From Pseudalkalibacillus sp051842935 (GTDB lineage Bacteria; Bacillota; Bacilli; Bacillales; Fictibacillaceae), in contig NZ_JBPXRR010000001.1 of NCBI RefSeq assembly GCF_051842935.1, positions 1,054,001 through 1,118,000 of the forward strand: DNA of 64,000 bases, written 5' to 3'. The position numbers and the translations under genes are program-made. Below the pieces are notes generated by a model. The model was not told the DNA's origin and ran no database searches. It saw only the letters and a program-made list of their open reading frames with translations. Shown piece by piece: positions 9,803-17,746 of the stretch. Numbering within the stretch: position 1 is the first letter of the stretch; each line of letters opens with the position of its first letter.

Positions 9803-10295
9803 AACCATTGAAACCATCCAGGTCAAAATATCGGATTACCAGCTTGCCAAATCACCTCAACTCCTGAAAACGACAGGTCTCGGCTCATGTATCGGAGTGG
9901 TTGTTTACGAACCCGCTGCTAAGGTGGCTGGTATGGCACATGTCATGCTCCCGAGTTCCGAGCTGACAAGAGGAACTACTTTCAACTTAGCTAAATATGC
10001 AGACACGGCTATACCTGCGATGGTGAATGAGATGGTGCAAACTTATCGAATTAATAGAAGGAATTTGCAAGCGAAGATGGCTGGTGGCGCTCAAATGTTC
10101 CAGTTTACAGGAAAAAGTGAAGCGCTGAGAGTGGGACCAAGGAATGCAGAGGCCGTCAAAGAAGTTCTGAGGACACTTGACATACAGATCGTTGCTGAAG
10201 ATGTCGGCGGTCAAAACGGAAGAACGATCGAGTTCAATACAGATAACGGAGAATTGATGATTCGGACGATCCACAAAGGCATGAGAACGATTTAG
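9795..10295 (+). CDS. cheD: Chemoreceptor glutamine deamidase CheD
   Basis: CheD deamidates specific glutamines of chemoreceptors and binds CheC. The 166-residue protein carries the catalytic Cys in GLGSCIGVV (about residues 29-37) and the catalytic His in AGMAHVMLP (about 50). The motif KMAGGAQMF follows as in the family. It begins inside the end of cheC and is followed after 43 bases by the selected sigD start. Confidence 0.96.
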   Translation: MNKTIETIQVKISDYQLAKSPQLLKTTGLGSCIGVVVYEPAAKVAGMAHVMLPSSELTRGTTFNLAKYADTAIPAMVNEMVQTYRINRRNLQAKMAGGAQMFQFTGKSEALRVGPRNAEAVKEVLRTLDIQIVAEDVGGQNGRTIEFNTDNGELMIRTIHKGMRTI

Positions 10296-10338
10296 TCCAT
10301 TTAACGGTGGATTTAGAATGAAGGTAAGGAGGGATTGG

Positions 10339-11106
10339 ATGCGTAAAGGGGCAACTTCTGAAGCGAGTGTACATTGGGATAACTGGTCGAAATTCCGTGA
10401 CAAAGATTCATGTCAAGCCTTATTGGAAATGCATTTACCCTTGGTCCAATATCATGTTCAACGGATTGCTGTAGGATTACCACGGAATGTCAATAAGGAT
10501 GAGCTTCGCAGTCATGGACTGTTAGGATTGTATGATGCCTTGAAAAAATTCGATCCTACGAGAGACTTGAAATTTGATACGTATGCTTCTTTCCGGATTA
10601 GAGGTGCCATACTCGATGGACTTCGTCGTGAAGATTGGCTGCCAAGATCGTTGAGGGAGAAAACGAAGAAAATTGAAATGACCATCGAACGGATGGAGCA
10701 GGAAAAGATGCGTTCAGTGAGCGCATCAGAAGTCGCATCAGAAATCGACCTGTCAGAAGATGAAGTACTCAGCATCATGTCCGAAAGCTTTCTGGCGAAT
10801 GTCCTCTCCATTGATGAAGAGAATAAAGACAGCGATACGAATGAAAAGGTCGGTTATACGATTGAAGATAAGAAAATAGACACACCTGAAAGCATGATTT
10901 TAACAGAAGAGTTACATAAACATCTGACGGATATCATCCATGAATTGAATGAAAAAGAACAGCTCGTCGTAAGTCTCTTCTACTATGAAGAACTGACATT
11001 GACTGAGATTGGACAGGTTCTTGGATTATCAACTTCCCGGATATCACAGATCCACTCCAAGGCACTATTCAAATTACGTGGTGTACTGAACAAATACTTG
11101 AATTAA
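10339..11106 (+). CDS. sigD: RNA polymerase sigma factor SigD (FliA/sigma-28)
   Basis: Sigma-D directs late flagellar, chemotaxis and autolysin genes. Region 2 is visible as VNKDELRSHGLLGLYDALKKF and FDTYASFRIRGAILDGLR, region 3 in the middle, and region 4 at the C-terminus with the helix-turn-helix LTLTEIGQVLGLSTSRISQIH. I choose ATG 10339 over ATG 10318 because AAGGAGGG at 10326-10333 is well placed for it and the resulting 255 residues match the usual length of about 254. It is near the promoter-distal end of the fla/che operon, as in B. subtilis. Confidence 0.96.
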   Translation: MRKGATSEASVHWDNWSKFRDKDSCQALLEMHLPLVQYHVQRIAVGLPRNVNKDELRSHGLLGLYDALKKFDPTRDLKFDTYASFRIRGAILDGLRREDWLPRSLREKTKKIEMTIERMEQEKMRSVSASEVASEIDLSEDEVLSIMSESFLANVLSIDEENKDSDTNEKVGYTIEDKKIDTPESMILTEELHKHLTDIIHELNEKEQLVVSLFYYEELTLTEIGQVLGLSTSRISQIHSKALFKLRGVLNKYLN

Positions 11107-11122
11107 GGAAGGAAGTTCATTT

Positions 11123-12505
11123 GTGGGGATTGATCTTGTTTCAGGAAACGTACAACTAAAAATCAAAGACAGTGGAATGACAGCGATATTAGTGCCGGTC
11201 TCCTCATTTGAAGGTGAATTGACATCCGAGGGACTCATCCAGTATCTATCTGACAATGATGTCGTGAATGGCATACAACATGACATCATCGATGAATTGG
11301 TACAGCTGTCTGAACATTGGATGGAACCCATTGTCGTGGCAAAAGGTACGAAACCTGTCAATGGTCAACCGGGGTATATCAGCCCAGTATTGAAGGAAGA
11401 AGAGCGTACACCTGATCTGGACGAACGTTACATTGACCTGAGATCCCCTACTTACATCCAATCCGTCAAACAAGGGGATTTGATTGCTGAAATTGTCCAC
11501 CACACCGAAGGTACAGATGGTGTCAATGTTCTAGGCGATACCGTCAAAGCGAAACCAGGCAAGCCGATTCGGGTTAAGAAAACGAAAAACATCCGTATTG
11601 CTGAAAAAGAAAACAAGGTCTATTCCCTGACAGATGGACAAGTCAGTTACCAAAAGAGATCCGTTCACGTTTTTCCTGTTTACGAAGTGCATGGAGATCT
11701 GGATTTGAAGACAGGGAATTTAACTTTTACCGGAAACATCCATATCCATGGTGATGTGCCTTCAGGTTATACGATCCGTGCGGATGGAGATGTCCGGATC
11801 AACGGTTCGGTGGAAGCTTCTGATATTAAAGCGGGAGGTTCTGTATTCATCCGGAATGGTATTGCCGGTCAAGGGAAAGGGAAGATTGAAGCTGGCTGTG
11901 ATATCCGCACAGGTCATATCAATCAAGGGAAAGTCATCGCTGGTGGTGACTTGCATGTAGGTCTGATCAACCATAGCGATATCCAAGTGGACGGTCATAT
12001 CTTCTGTCAAAATGGTAAAGGTATTGTCCATGGGGGGAATATCACTTCTGGGGGCAATATTCATTTGAATCAAGCTGGCAATGATTTGATGACGAAAACC
12101 AACTTCTACTTCGGAGTCCCTCCCCATGTCATCCAAAAGCATGAGCATCTATCCAAGAAGATTACAGAAGAAGAGGATAATCTGAAAAAACTAAGATTGC
12201 TACAGGCTAAAATCGAACAAAAAGACGAAAATCAGCGTACAACGAAGGAGCGGCTCTTACTTCTCAGGATAAAGAATACCTACTTGCAATCCGAGAGTTT
12301 TATTGAGCAACTGAAGGGGGAGCTCGATCTCGTTGCGGAGGATTTCATAGATGTCCATGATCTATCCTTATATGTAAAAGGTGTTGTTTATCCAGGCGTA
12401 GAAGTCACATTCGGAAAGTACAAACGAGTGATCAAATCGGACTATAAGGCAGTAGAAGTGAAGCTATCATCAGGCGAAGTCATCATTCAACCTATCAAAG
12501 AATAA
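11123..12505 (+). CDS. DUF342/FapA-family protein
   Basis: This 460-residue protein starts with GTG behind AAGGAAGG. The central part (about residues 190-320) is a run of short glycine-rich beta repeats such as IHIHGDVPSGYTIRADGD, IKAGGSVFIRNGI and VIAGGDLHVG, typical of the right-handed beta-helix of DUF342/FapA proteins. A charged coiled coil of about 60 residues (about 335-400) follows. The family has been linked to flagellar assembly and polar organisation in vibrios, but a molecular activity is not settled. Its position between sigD and the swrB-like gene suggests a motility-related role here; that is inference. Confidence 0.85.
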   Translation: MGIDLVSGNVQLKIKDSGMTAILVPVSSFEGELTSEGLIQYLSDNDVVNGIQHDIIDELVQLSEHWMEPIVVAKGTKPVNGQPGYISPVLKEEERTPDLDERYIDLRSPTYIQSVKQGDLIAEIVHHTEGTDGVNVLGDTVKAKPGKPIRVKKTKNIRIAEKENKVYSLTDGQVSYQKRSVHVFPVYEVHGDLDLKTGNLTFTGNIHIHGDVPSGYTIRADGDVRINGSVEASDIKAGGSVFIRNGIAGQGKGKIEAGCDIRTGHINQGKVIAGGDLHVGLINHSDIQVDGHIFCQNGKGIVHGGNITSGGNIHLNQAGNDLMTKTNFYFGVPPHVIQKHEHLSKKITEEEDNLKKLRLLQAKIEQKDENQRTTKERLLLLRIKNTYLQSESFIEQLKGELDLVAEDFIDVHDLSLYVKGVVYPGVEVTFGKYKRVIKSDYKAVEVKLSSGEVIIQPIKE

Positions 12506-12532
12506 CGATTTTTTGCATGGAGGAGTGAAAAG

Positions 12533-12835
12533 ATGAGTCTGAAATTGATAGAGCTACAAGTTGCGATACCAAGAACACAAGATGCAGGTAAGGTCCAGGA
12601 ACAGCTCCAGCAACAATCACAAATCAATCAAGCTCAATCTGCTGAAGCGGAAAAGAAAGCGCAAGAGATGAAGCGAAAGAGCGTTGAAAAGCACGAAGAG
12701 ACCACTCACTCCGAATGGAATGACAATGAACAATCAAGTTCCCAAAGCGGTAGAAGCCATAAAAACAACAAGGAACAAGAAGACGGTGACGCAAAACACC
12801 CTTATAAAGGTCACAACGTAGATTTTTCTGGTTAG
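12533..12835 (+). CDS. Small Gln/Glu/Ser-rich protein of unknown function
   Basis: A 100-residue reading frame with a good ribosome binding site (GGAGG ending 8 bases before ATG 12533). The N-terminus MSLKLIELQVAIPRTQDAG looks folded, and the rest is low complexity, rich in Gln, Glu, Lys, Ser and Asn and probably disordered, ending in HNVDFSG. I recognise no domain. The next gene starts 9 bases later, so it is co-transcribed with the swrB-like gene. The conserved-looking N-terminal motif and strong translation signals make it a likely real gene in the motility operon. Confidence 0.75.
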   Translation: MSLKLIELQVAIPRTQDAGKVQEQLQQQSQINQAQSAEAEKKAQEMKRKSVEKHEETTHSEWNDNEQSSSQSGRSHKNNKEQEDGDAKHPYKGHNVDFSG

Positions 12836-12844
12836 GAGGAGAAG

Positions 12845-13336
12845 ATGACAGGATTTTTACTCGGTATCAGTTTTCTCATACACATCATCACACTTCTCTC
12901 CATTATTATATTATGGAAGAAATTCCAGGCAACAGACGACTATGATGTGAAAAAGGCTAAGCAAGAAATGGAAGACATCCTTCTTGCCTATACGACCGAA
13001 ATGAAAGAAGAGAATGATGCCTTCCTTAAAGAGTTGCAACAAGTGACGCAATCGAAGGAACCCCACCTCCAAAAGTCCGAACAATATAAAGATCTGCAAA
13101 TCTCGGATGATTCTGAACGCCAAATAGAAACATCCGATTTTGTTCGAACCGAGGATGTGAGTGAACCATACACTCCACCGGTTGACGATACGAAAGAGAC
13201 GTTCGGTCCATCCTTATTGTCTCAAGTACTATCTCTCAAAGACAAAGGATATACAATAGAAGAAATCGCTAAAAAAGTGGATAAAGGTAAGGGTGAGATC
13301 GAGTTGCTCATAAAATTTCACCAAGATGGGCGATAG
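12845..13336 (+). CDS. swrB: SwrB-like membrane-anchored protein (DUF6115 type)
   Basis: A 163-residue protein with one N-terminal membrane helix (about residues 2-24, GFLLGISFLIHIITLLSIII), an acidic, charged middle, and a C-terminal helix-turn-helix-like segment KDKGYTIEEIAKKVDKGKGEIELLI. In B. subtilis the gene between sigD and rpsB is swrB (ylxL), a one-pass membrane protein that promotes flagellar basal-body maturation and swarming. Size, topology and position match, but sequence similarity in this family is low, so the symbol rests mainly on synteny. It is the last gene before the rpsB promoter. Confidence 0.75.
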   Translation: MTGFLLGISFLIHIITLLSIIILWKKFQATDDYDVKKAKQEMEDILLAYTTEMKEENDAFLKELQQVTQSKEPHLQKSEQYKDLQISDDSERQIETSDFVRTEDVSEPYTPPVDDTKETFGPSLLSQVLSLKDKGYTIEEIAKKVDKGKGEIELLIKFHQDGR

Positions 13337-13340
13337 ATAC

Positions 13341-13370
13341 TTGCTAGATTCACACAGTATGTGTTATATT
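13341..13370 (+). promoter_or_regulatory. Sigma-A-type promoter for rpsB
   Basis: TTGCTA (13341-13346) and TATATT (13365-13370) are separated by 18 bases, directly after swrB and 150 bases before rpsB. It would let the ribosomal protein gene be expressed independently of the flagellar operon. Confidence 0.6.
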
Positions 13371-13377
13371 TATTCTC

Positions 13378-13505
13378 GGTGTTTAGTGATATAGGATTTA
13401 TATCAACATTACCACACACGTTCGTGGATTCAACCATCGGTGCTTATTTGAAGTTTAACTATTGAATAAGTTTTGGTTGTTCGGAAGCGGGCGGAGGAAA
13501 AAACC
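13378..13505 (+). promoter_or_regulatory. Structured 5' leader of rpsB
   Basis: The expected transcript carries about 140 untranslated bases. Visible nested pairings are AACCA (13432-13436) with TGGTT (13474-13478) and CTTATT (13443-13448) with AATAAG (13465-13470), plus a small CCAC/GTGG hairpin at 13412-13427. I cannot match it to a named ribosomal leader, so a regulatory role is a guess. Confidence 0.35.
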
Positions 13506-13521
13506 TTAGGAGGTGCCATTC

Positions 13522-14250
13522 ATGGCAGTAATTTCAATGAAACAATTGTTAGAAGCTGGTGTTCACTTCGGTCACCAAACACGCCGTTGGAACCCAAAGA
13601 TGGCACGTTACATCTTTACAGAGCGTAACGGCATCTACATCATCGACCTTCAAAAGACAGTCAAGAAGGTAGAAGAAGCGTATAACTATATGCGCGACAT
13701 TGCAGCTGACGGAGGAAAGATCCTTTTCGTCGGTACGAAGAAACAGGCTCAAGAGTCTGTTAAAGACGAAGCGGTACGTGCTGGTCAATACTACATCAAC
13801 CAACGTTGGTTAGGTGGAACGTTGACTAACTTTGACACGATCCGTAAGCGTATCAAGCGTTTGAAAGACCTTGAGAAGATGCAAGAAGATGGAACGTTCG
13901 ATGTTCTTCCTAAAAAAGAAGTTATCCTTCTTAAAAAGGAAATGGATCGTCTTGAGAAATTCCTAGGCGGAATCAAAGACATGAACGGACTTCCAGATGT
14001 TCTTTTCGTAATCGATCCTCGTAAAGAGCGCATCGCAATTGCGGAAGCACGCAAGTTGAACATCCCGATCGTTGCGATCGTAGACACAAACTGTGATCCT
14101 GATGAAGTGGATGTAGTCATCCCAGGTAACGATGACGCAATCCGTGCTGTCAAACTCTTGACTTCCAAGATGGCGGACGCTGTGGTTGAAGCAAACCAAG
14201 GCGGCGCTGAAGAAGTTTCTTCTGAAGAGGAAGAAGAAGTTAAAGCGTAA
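13522..14250 (+). CDS. rpsB: 30S ribosomal protein S2
   Basis: S2 is a small-subunit protein needed for binding S1 and for initiation. The start is ATG 13522 (MAVISMKQLLEAGVHFGHQT), preceded by TTAGGAGG at 13506-13513; this gives 242 residues. S2 signatures VHFGHQTRRWNPKM and QRWLGGTLTNF are present. The C-terminus is an acidic tail (SSEEEEEVKA). It is followed by a strong terminator and then tsf, the common rpsB-tsf pair. Confidence 0.98.
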   Translation: MAVISMKQLLEAGVHFGHQTRRWNPKMARYIFTERNGIYIIDLQKTVKKVEEAYNYMRDIAADGGKILFVGTKKQAQESVKDEAVRAGQYYINQRWLGGTLTNFDTIRKRIKRLKDLEKMQEDGTFDVLPKKEVILLKKEMDRLEKFLGGIKDMNGLPDVLFVIDPRKERIAIAEARKLNIPIVAIVDTNCDPDEVDVVIPGNDDAIRAVKLLTSKMADAVVEANQGGAEEVSSEEEEEVKA

Positions 14251-14266
14251 ATGAATGCTCATTAAG

Positions 14267-14303
14267 GGTGATAGAGGGGAACTGACCCTTTATCACCTTT
14301 TTT
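14267..14303 (+). terminator. Intrinsic terminator after rpsB
   Basis: A 12-bp stem (GGTGATAGAGGG at 14267-14278 with CCCTTTATCACC at 14286-14297, one G-U pair), 7-base loop, then six T. Its right arm can instead pair with the bases just downstream (see the next entry). Confidence 0.85.
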
Positions 14304-14317
14304 AAACAAAAGGTGAT
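14292..14317 (+). promoter_or_regulatory. Alternative hairpin overlapping the rpsB terminator
   Basis: ATCACCTTTT (14292-14301) pairs perfectly over 10 bp with AAAAGGTGAT (14308-14317). It reuses the right arm and T-run of the terminator, so the two folds exclude each other. This could modulate readthrough from rpsB into tsf. Confidence 0.4.
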
Positions 14318-14409
14318 GTTTTAGGCAACAATGATTGCGGACAACCTTTTAATGATTTAGTTTGAAACCAAAGCTTATGAAGCTACATATTTTAAAGGAG
14401 GAATTTATC

Positions 14410-15294
14410 ATGGCAGTTACTGCACAAATGGTAAAGGAACTACGTGAAAAAACTGGCGCAGGAATGATGGACTGTAAGAAAGCTCTTACAGAAAACAACG
14501 GAGATATGGACAAAGCGATCGATTGGCTTCGTGAAAAAGGGATCTCTAAAGCAGCTAAGAAAGCAGACCGTATTGCTGCAGAAGGTCTTACTCACATAGA
14601 AACAAAAGGGAACGAAGCAGTTATCGTTGAAGTCAATTCTGAAACAGACTTCGTTGCAAAGAACGATTCCTTCAAACAATTGATTGCTGAAATCGCTACA
14701 CACTTATTAGAAGTGAAACCGGCATCTGTAGAAGACGCTCTTAAGCAAGAAATGACTGGACAAAGTATTCCTGTTGAAGAATACATCAACAATGCGATTG
14801 CAAAAATTGGAGAAAAGATTTCTCTTCGTCGTTTCGCTATCCTTGAAAAAGAAGACCAAGATGCGTTTGGTGCATACCTTCACATGGGAGGACGTATCGG
14901 AGTACTTTCTGTTGTCGCTGGTACAACGGATGAAGAAGTGGCGAAAGACGTTTCTATGCACGTAGCTGCTGTAAATCCTCGTTACATCAGTCGCGACCAA
15001 GTTTCTGAAGAAGAAGTTGCTCGTGAGAAAGAAGTATTGACTCAACAAGCATTGAATGAAGGAAAGCCTGAAAACATCGTCGAAAAGATGGTTGCTGGCC
15101 GAATCAACAAGTACTTCGAAGAGATCTGCTTGTTAGATCAAGGCTTCGTAAAAGATCCAGATCAAAAAGTAGGTAAATATGTTGAAAGTAAAGGCGGCAC
15201 TGTAAAAGGTTTCGTACGTTACGAAGTCGGCGAAGGTATGGAAAAGCGTGAAGAGAACTTTGCTGATGAAGTAATGTCTCAAGTTAAGAAATAA
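14410..15294 (+). CDS. tsf: Elongation factor Ts
   Basis: EF-Ts is the nucleotide exchange factor of EF-Tu. The correct start is ATG 14410 (MAVTAQMVKELREKTGAGMMDCKKAL), with AAAGGAGG at 14394-14401; 294 residues result. The N-terminal UBA-like domain, the EF-Ts signature TDFVAKND and the dimerisation repeats are recognisable. The in-frame ATG at 14362 and others upstream have no ribosome binding site. It is followed by its own terminator. Confidence 0.98.
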   Translation: MAVTAQMVKELREKTGAGMMDCKKALTENNGDMDKAIDWLREKGISKAAKKADRIAAEGLTHIETKGNEAVIVEVNSETDFVAKNDSFKQLIAEIATHLLEVKPASVEDALKQEMTGQSIPVEEYINNAIAKIGEKISLRRFAILEKEDQDAFGAYLHMGGRIGVLSVVAGTTDEEVAKDVSMHVAAVNPRYISRDQVSEEEVAREKEVLTQQALNEGKPENIVEKMVAGRINKYFEEICLLDQGFVKDPDQKVGKYVESKGGTVKGFVRYEVGEGMEKREENFADEVMSQVKK

Positions 15295-15334
15295 TTGACC
15301 TAAAGACAACTTATTTCTTAACATCAACTACAAG

Positions 15335-15365
15335 AAGGGGGACACAGCATGTGTTCCCTCTTTTT
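15335..15365 (+). terminator. Intrinsic terminator after tsf
   Basis: GGGGACACA pairs with TGTGTTCCC around a 3-base loop (15338-15358, one G-U pair) and is followed by CTCTTTTT. Confidence 0.8.
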
Positions 15366-15393
15366 CAAAAAGCTTTGTTTACAAACCTATAAC
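15364..15393 (+). promoter_or_regulatory. Possible promoter for pyrH-frr
   Basis: TTCAAA (15364-15369) and TATAAC (15388-15393) are 18 bases apart, just after the tsf terminator and 57 bases before pyrH. Confidence 0.4.
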
Positions 15394-15449
15394 AGAGTTT
15401 TTCTTTTGATCGATTTATTTAAATGAGGAATCGCTGATGGAGGGAAAAA

Positions 15450-16172
15450 ATGAGTACGCCTAAATATAACAGAGTCGTGTTAAAACTGAGCGGAGAAGCA
15501 CTTTCCGGTAGTATCGGATATGGAATCGACCCAACAATCATCCAATCGATTGCTAGACAAGTAAAAGAACTCGTCGAAATGAACGTCGAAGTTGCAGTGG
15601 TTGTCGGTGGAGGTAACATATGGAGAGGGAAAGCTGGAAGTGAAATGGGAATGGACAGAGCTACAGCTGACTATATGGGTATGTTGGCTACTGTCATGAA
15701 CTCACTTGCTCTTCAGGACAGCCTTGAAAATATAGAAGTTGAAACACGGGTTCAAACCTCTATTGAAATGCGACAAGTGGCTGAACCTTATATCCGTAGA
15801 AAAGCGATTCGTCACCTGGAAAAGAAACGTGTCGTCATCTTTGCTGCTGGTACTGGAAATCCATATTTCTCTACAGATACAACTGCAGCGCTACGTGCTG
15901 CTGAAATCGAAGCTGAAGTCATTTTGATGGCGAAAAACAACGTCGATGGTGTCTATACAGCTGATCCTAAAACGGATGAAACAGCGAAGAAATACAACAG
16001 TCTCTCCTATCTGGAAGTCTTGAAAGAAGGACTTGCGGTAATGGATTCTACAGCTTCATCCTTATGTATGGATAACGATATACCTCTGATTGTATTCTCA
16101 ATCATGGAAGAGGGTAATATCAAACGAGTTATTGAAGGTGAAAATATCGGAACCGTTGTGAGGGGGAAATAA
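15450..16172 (+). CDS. pyrH: UMP kinase
   Basis: PyrH phosphorylates UMP to UDP, the hexameric bacterial type allosterically controlled by GTP and UTP. The 240-residue protein has the amino-acid-kinase fold: VVLKLSGEALSG near the N-terminus, VVVGGGNIWRG, and the C-terminal GTVVRGK. GGAGGG precedes the ATG. frr follows after one base, as in most Bacillota. Confidence 0.98.
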   Translation: MSTPKYNRVVLKLSGEALSGSIGYGIDPTIIQSIARQVKELVEMNVEVAVVVGGGNIWRGKAGSEMGMDRATADYMGMLATVMNSLALQDSLENIEVETRVQTSIEMRQVAEPYIRRKAIRHLEKKRVVIFAAGTGNPYFSTDTTAALRAAEIEAEVILMAKNNVDGVYTADPKTDETAKKYNSLSYLEVLKEGLAVMDSTASSLCMDNDIPLIVFSIMEEGNIKRVIEGENIGTVVRGK

Positions 16173-16173
16173 C

Positions 16174-16731
16174 ATGTCAAACACAATCATTCAACAAGCT
16201 GAAGAAAGAATGAAAAAAGCAATCGCATCTTACAGAAGAGAACTAGCGACATTAAGAGCAGGACGTGCGAATCCATCTTTGCTGGATCGTGTAACCGTTG
16301 ATTACTATGGTGCACCTACACCATTGAATCAGATGGCGAACATTTCAGTTCCTGAAGCACGTCTATTGTTGATTCAACCGTATGACAAATCCGTCATCGG
16401 TGACATCGAAAAGGGCATCCAAAAAGCGGAACTCGGTTTATCACCAACAAATGATGGTGATGTAATCCGCATTGCAATCCCTGCACTGACAGAAGAACGC
16501 CGTAAAGAGCTTGTGAAGCTTGTGAAGAAGTATACGGAAGAAGGTAAAGTAGCAGTCAGAAATATCCGTCGGGATGCAAATGACGAATTGAAGAAGCTTG
16601 AGAAGAACGGTGATATGACGGAAGACGATCTACGTCACTACAACGATGAAGTTCAGAAGTTGACAGACCGTTATGTTGCAGAGATCGATTCCATCGCTTC
16701 TGACAAAGAAAAAGAAATCATGGAAGTATAA
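16174..16731 (+). CDS. frr: Ribosome recycling factor
   Basis: RRF, with EF-G, splits post-termination ribosomes. All 185 residues form one continuous RRF family protein: LRAGRANPSLLDRVTVDYYG, the PYD motif, and ERRKELVKLVKKYTEEGKVAVRNIRRD. Length is the family standard. The ribosome binding site GAGGGGG lies at the end of pyrH. A terminator follows. Confidence 0.98.
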   Translation: MSNTIIQQAEERMKKAIASYRRELATLRAGRANPSLLDRVTVDYYGAPTPLNQMANISVPEARLLLIQPYDKSVIGDIEKGIQKAELGLSPTNDGDVIRIAIPALTEERRKELVKLVKKYTEEGKVAVRNIRRDANDELKKLEKNGDMTEDDLRHYNDEVQKLTDRYVAEIDSIASDKEKEIMEV

Positions 16732-16761
16732 CCTGATTCAAGTTAAAATAAGATAAAGAAA

Positions 16762-16791
16762 AAGACCCTCTTTTTCATAGAGGGTTTTTTG
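16762..16791 (+). terminator. Intrinsic terminator after frr
   Basis: ACCCTCT (16765-16771) pairs with AGAGGGT (16779-16785), followed by a T-run. Confidence 0.85.
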
Positions 16792-16833
16792 CACATAAAG
16801 ACAGCATCTGTTTTTAGAAGATGGAGGAGTGAT

Positions 16834-16893
16834 ATGTTACCCAAAACATGTCTGCCTTCATCCCATATACATAATCGTCACCTTAATGAGTAA
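16834..16893 (+). CDS. Candidate 19-codon upstream reading frame before uppS
   Basis: ATG 16834 follows an almost perfect GGAGGAG (16823-16829) and opens a 19-residue frame MLPKTCLPSSHIHNRHLNE ending in TAA at 16891-16893. It is in a different frame from uppS, whose start is 67 bases further on. Three His lie within six residues. The strong Shine-Dalgarno sequence has no other obvious start to serve: the overlapping GTG 16829 is inside it. It may be a leader peptide or chance. Confidence 0.35.
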   Translation: MLPKTCLPSSHIHNRHLNE

Positions 16894-16960
16894 AATGATT
16901 GAAACAATGCTGGACAAACCTTACGAGTGGTTTGATTTATTCTCTCTGGGGGACATAATA

Positions 16961-17731
16961 ATGCTGAACAAGCTTACGAATTTGACAAAAACGAATAATA
17001 AAGAATCAAAAAAGGACATTCAACTCGATTTAAGTCGCATTCCGAGGCACATCGCCATCATCATGGATGGAAATGGCCGCTGGGCGAAGAAAAGGGGCTT
17101 GCCGAGAGTTGCAGGACACCGTGAAGGAATGAAGGTTGTCAGGAAGGTCGTCAAGAGAGCAAACGAATTAGGGGTCAAAGCTTTGACCATGTATGCTTTT
17201 TCTACTGAAAACTGGAAGCGTCCGAAACCAGAAGTAGAATTCATCATGAAGCTTCCTGAGCAATTTCTATTGACTTATTTACCAGAGTTGATTGAAGAAA
17301 ATGTGCAGGTTCGTATCATGGGAGAGAAGAAGGGTGTTCCTTCATATACATTGAAAGCTGTTCATGAAGCAGTAGAGAGAACAAAGCATAACGATGGTTT
17401 AATATTGAATTTCGCTCTGAACTATGGGAGCAGATATGAAATTACACAAGCTGTCAGGCAGCTTGCCTCTGAGATCGAAGAAGGAAAGATCAAGTCCGAA
17501 GAGGTGGACGAGAAGCTGATCGGTTCCTATATGATGTCGAGTGAAGTCGGGGATCCTGAATTGTTGATTCGTACGAGTGGAGAAATCCGTTTGAGCAATT
17601 TCATGTTATGGCAACTGGCCTACACGGAATTATGGTTCACGGATGTGTACTGGCCGGACTTTACAGCGTCTGATTTGGATCAAGCAATTCTTGACTATCA
17701 GAACAGAGGTAGAAGGTTTGGCGGGGTGTAA
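16961..17731 (+). CDS. uppS: Undecaprenyl diphosphate synthase
   Basis: UppS condenses eight isopentenyl units onto farnesyl diphosphate to make the lipid carrier precursor of peptidoglycan and teichoic acids. MDGNGRWAKKRG is the catalytic motif with its Asp, followed by GHREGMK and TMYAFSTENWKRP; RTSGEIRLSNFMLWQ is the C-terminal substrate-binding motif. I choose ATG 16961 because GGGGG at 16948-16952 precedes it; this gives 256 residues, normal for UppS. The frame is open further upstream to 16829. Confidence 0.95.
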   Translation: MLNKLTNLTKTNNKESKKDIQLDLSRIPRHIAIIMDGNGRWAKKRGLPRVAGHREGMKVVRKVVKRANELGVKALTMYAFSTENWKRPKPEVEFIMKLPEQFLLTYLPELIEENVQVRIMGEKKGVPSYTLKAVHEAVERTKHNDGLILNFALNYGSRYEITQAVRQLASEIEEGKIKSEEVDEKLIGSYMMSSEVGDPELLIRTSGEIRLSNFMLWQLAYTELWFTDVYWPDFTASDLDQAILDYQNRGRRFGGV

Positions 17732-17746
17732 CCCTAGGAGGCTTAT

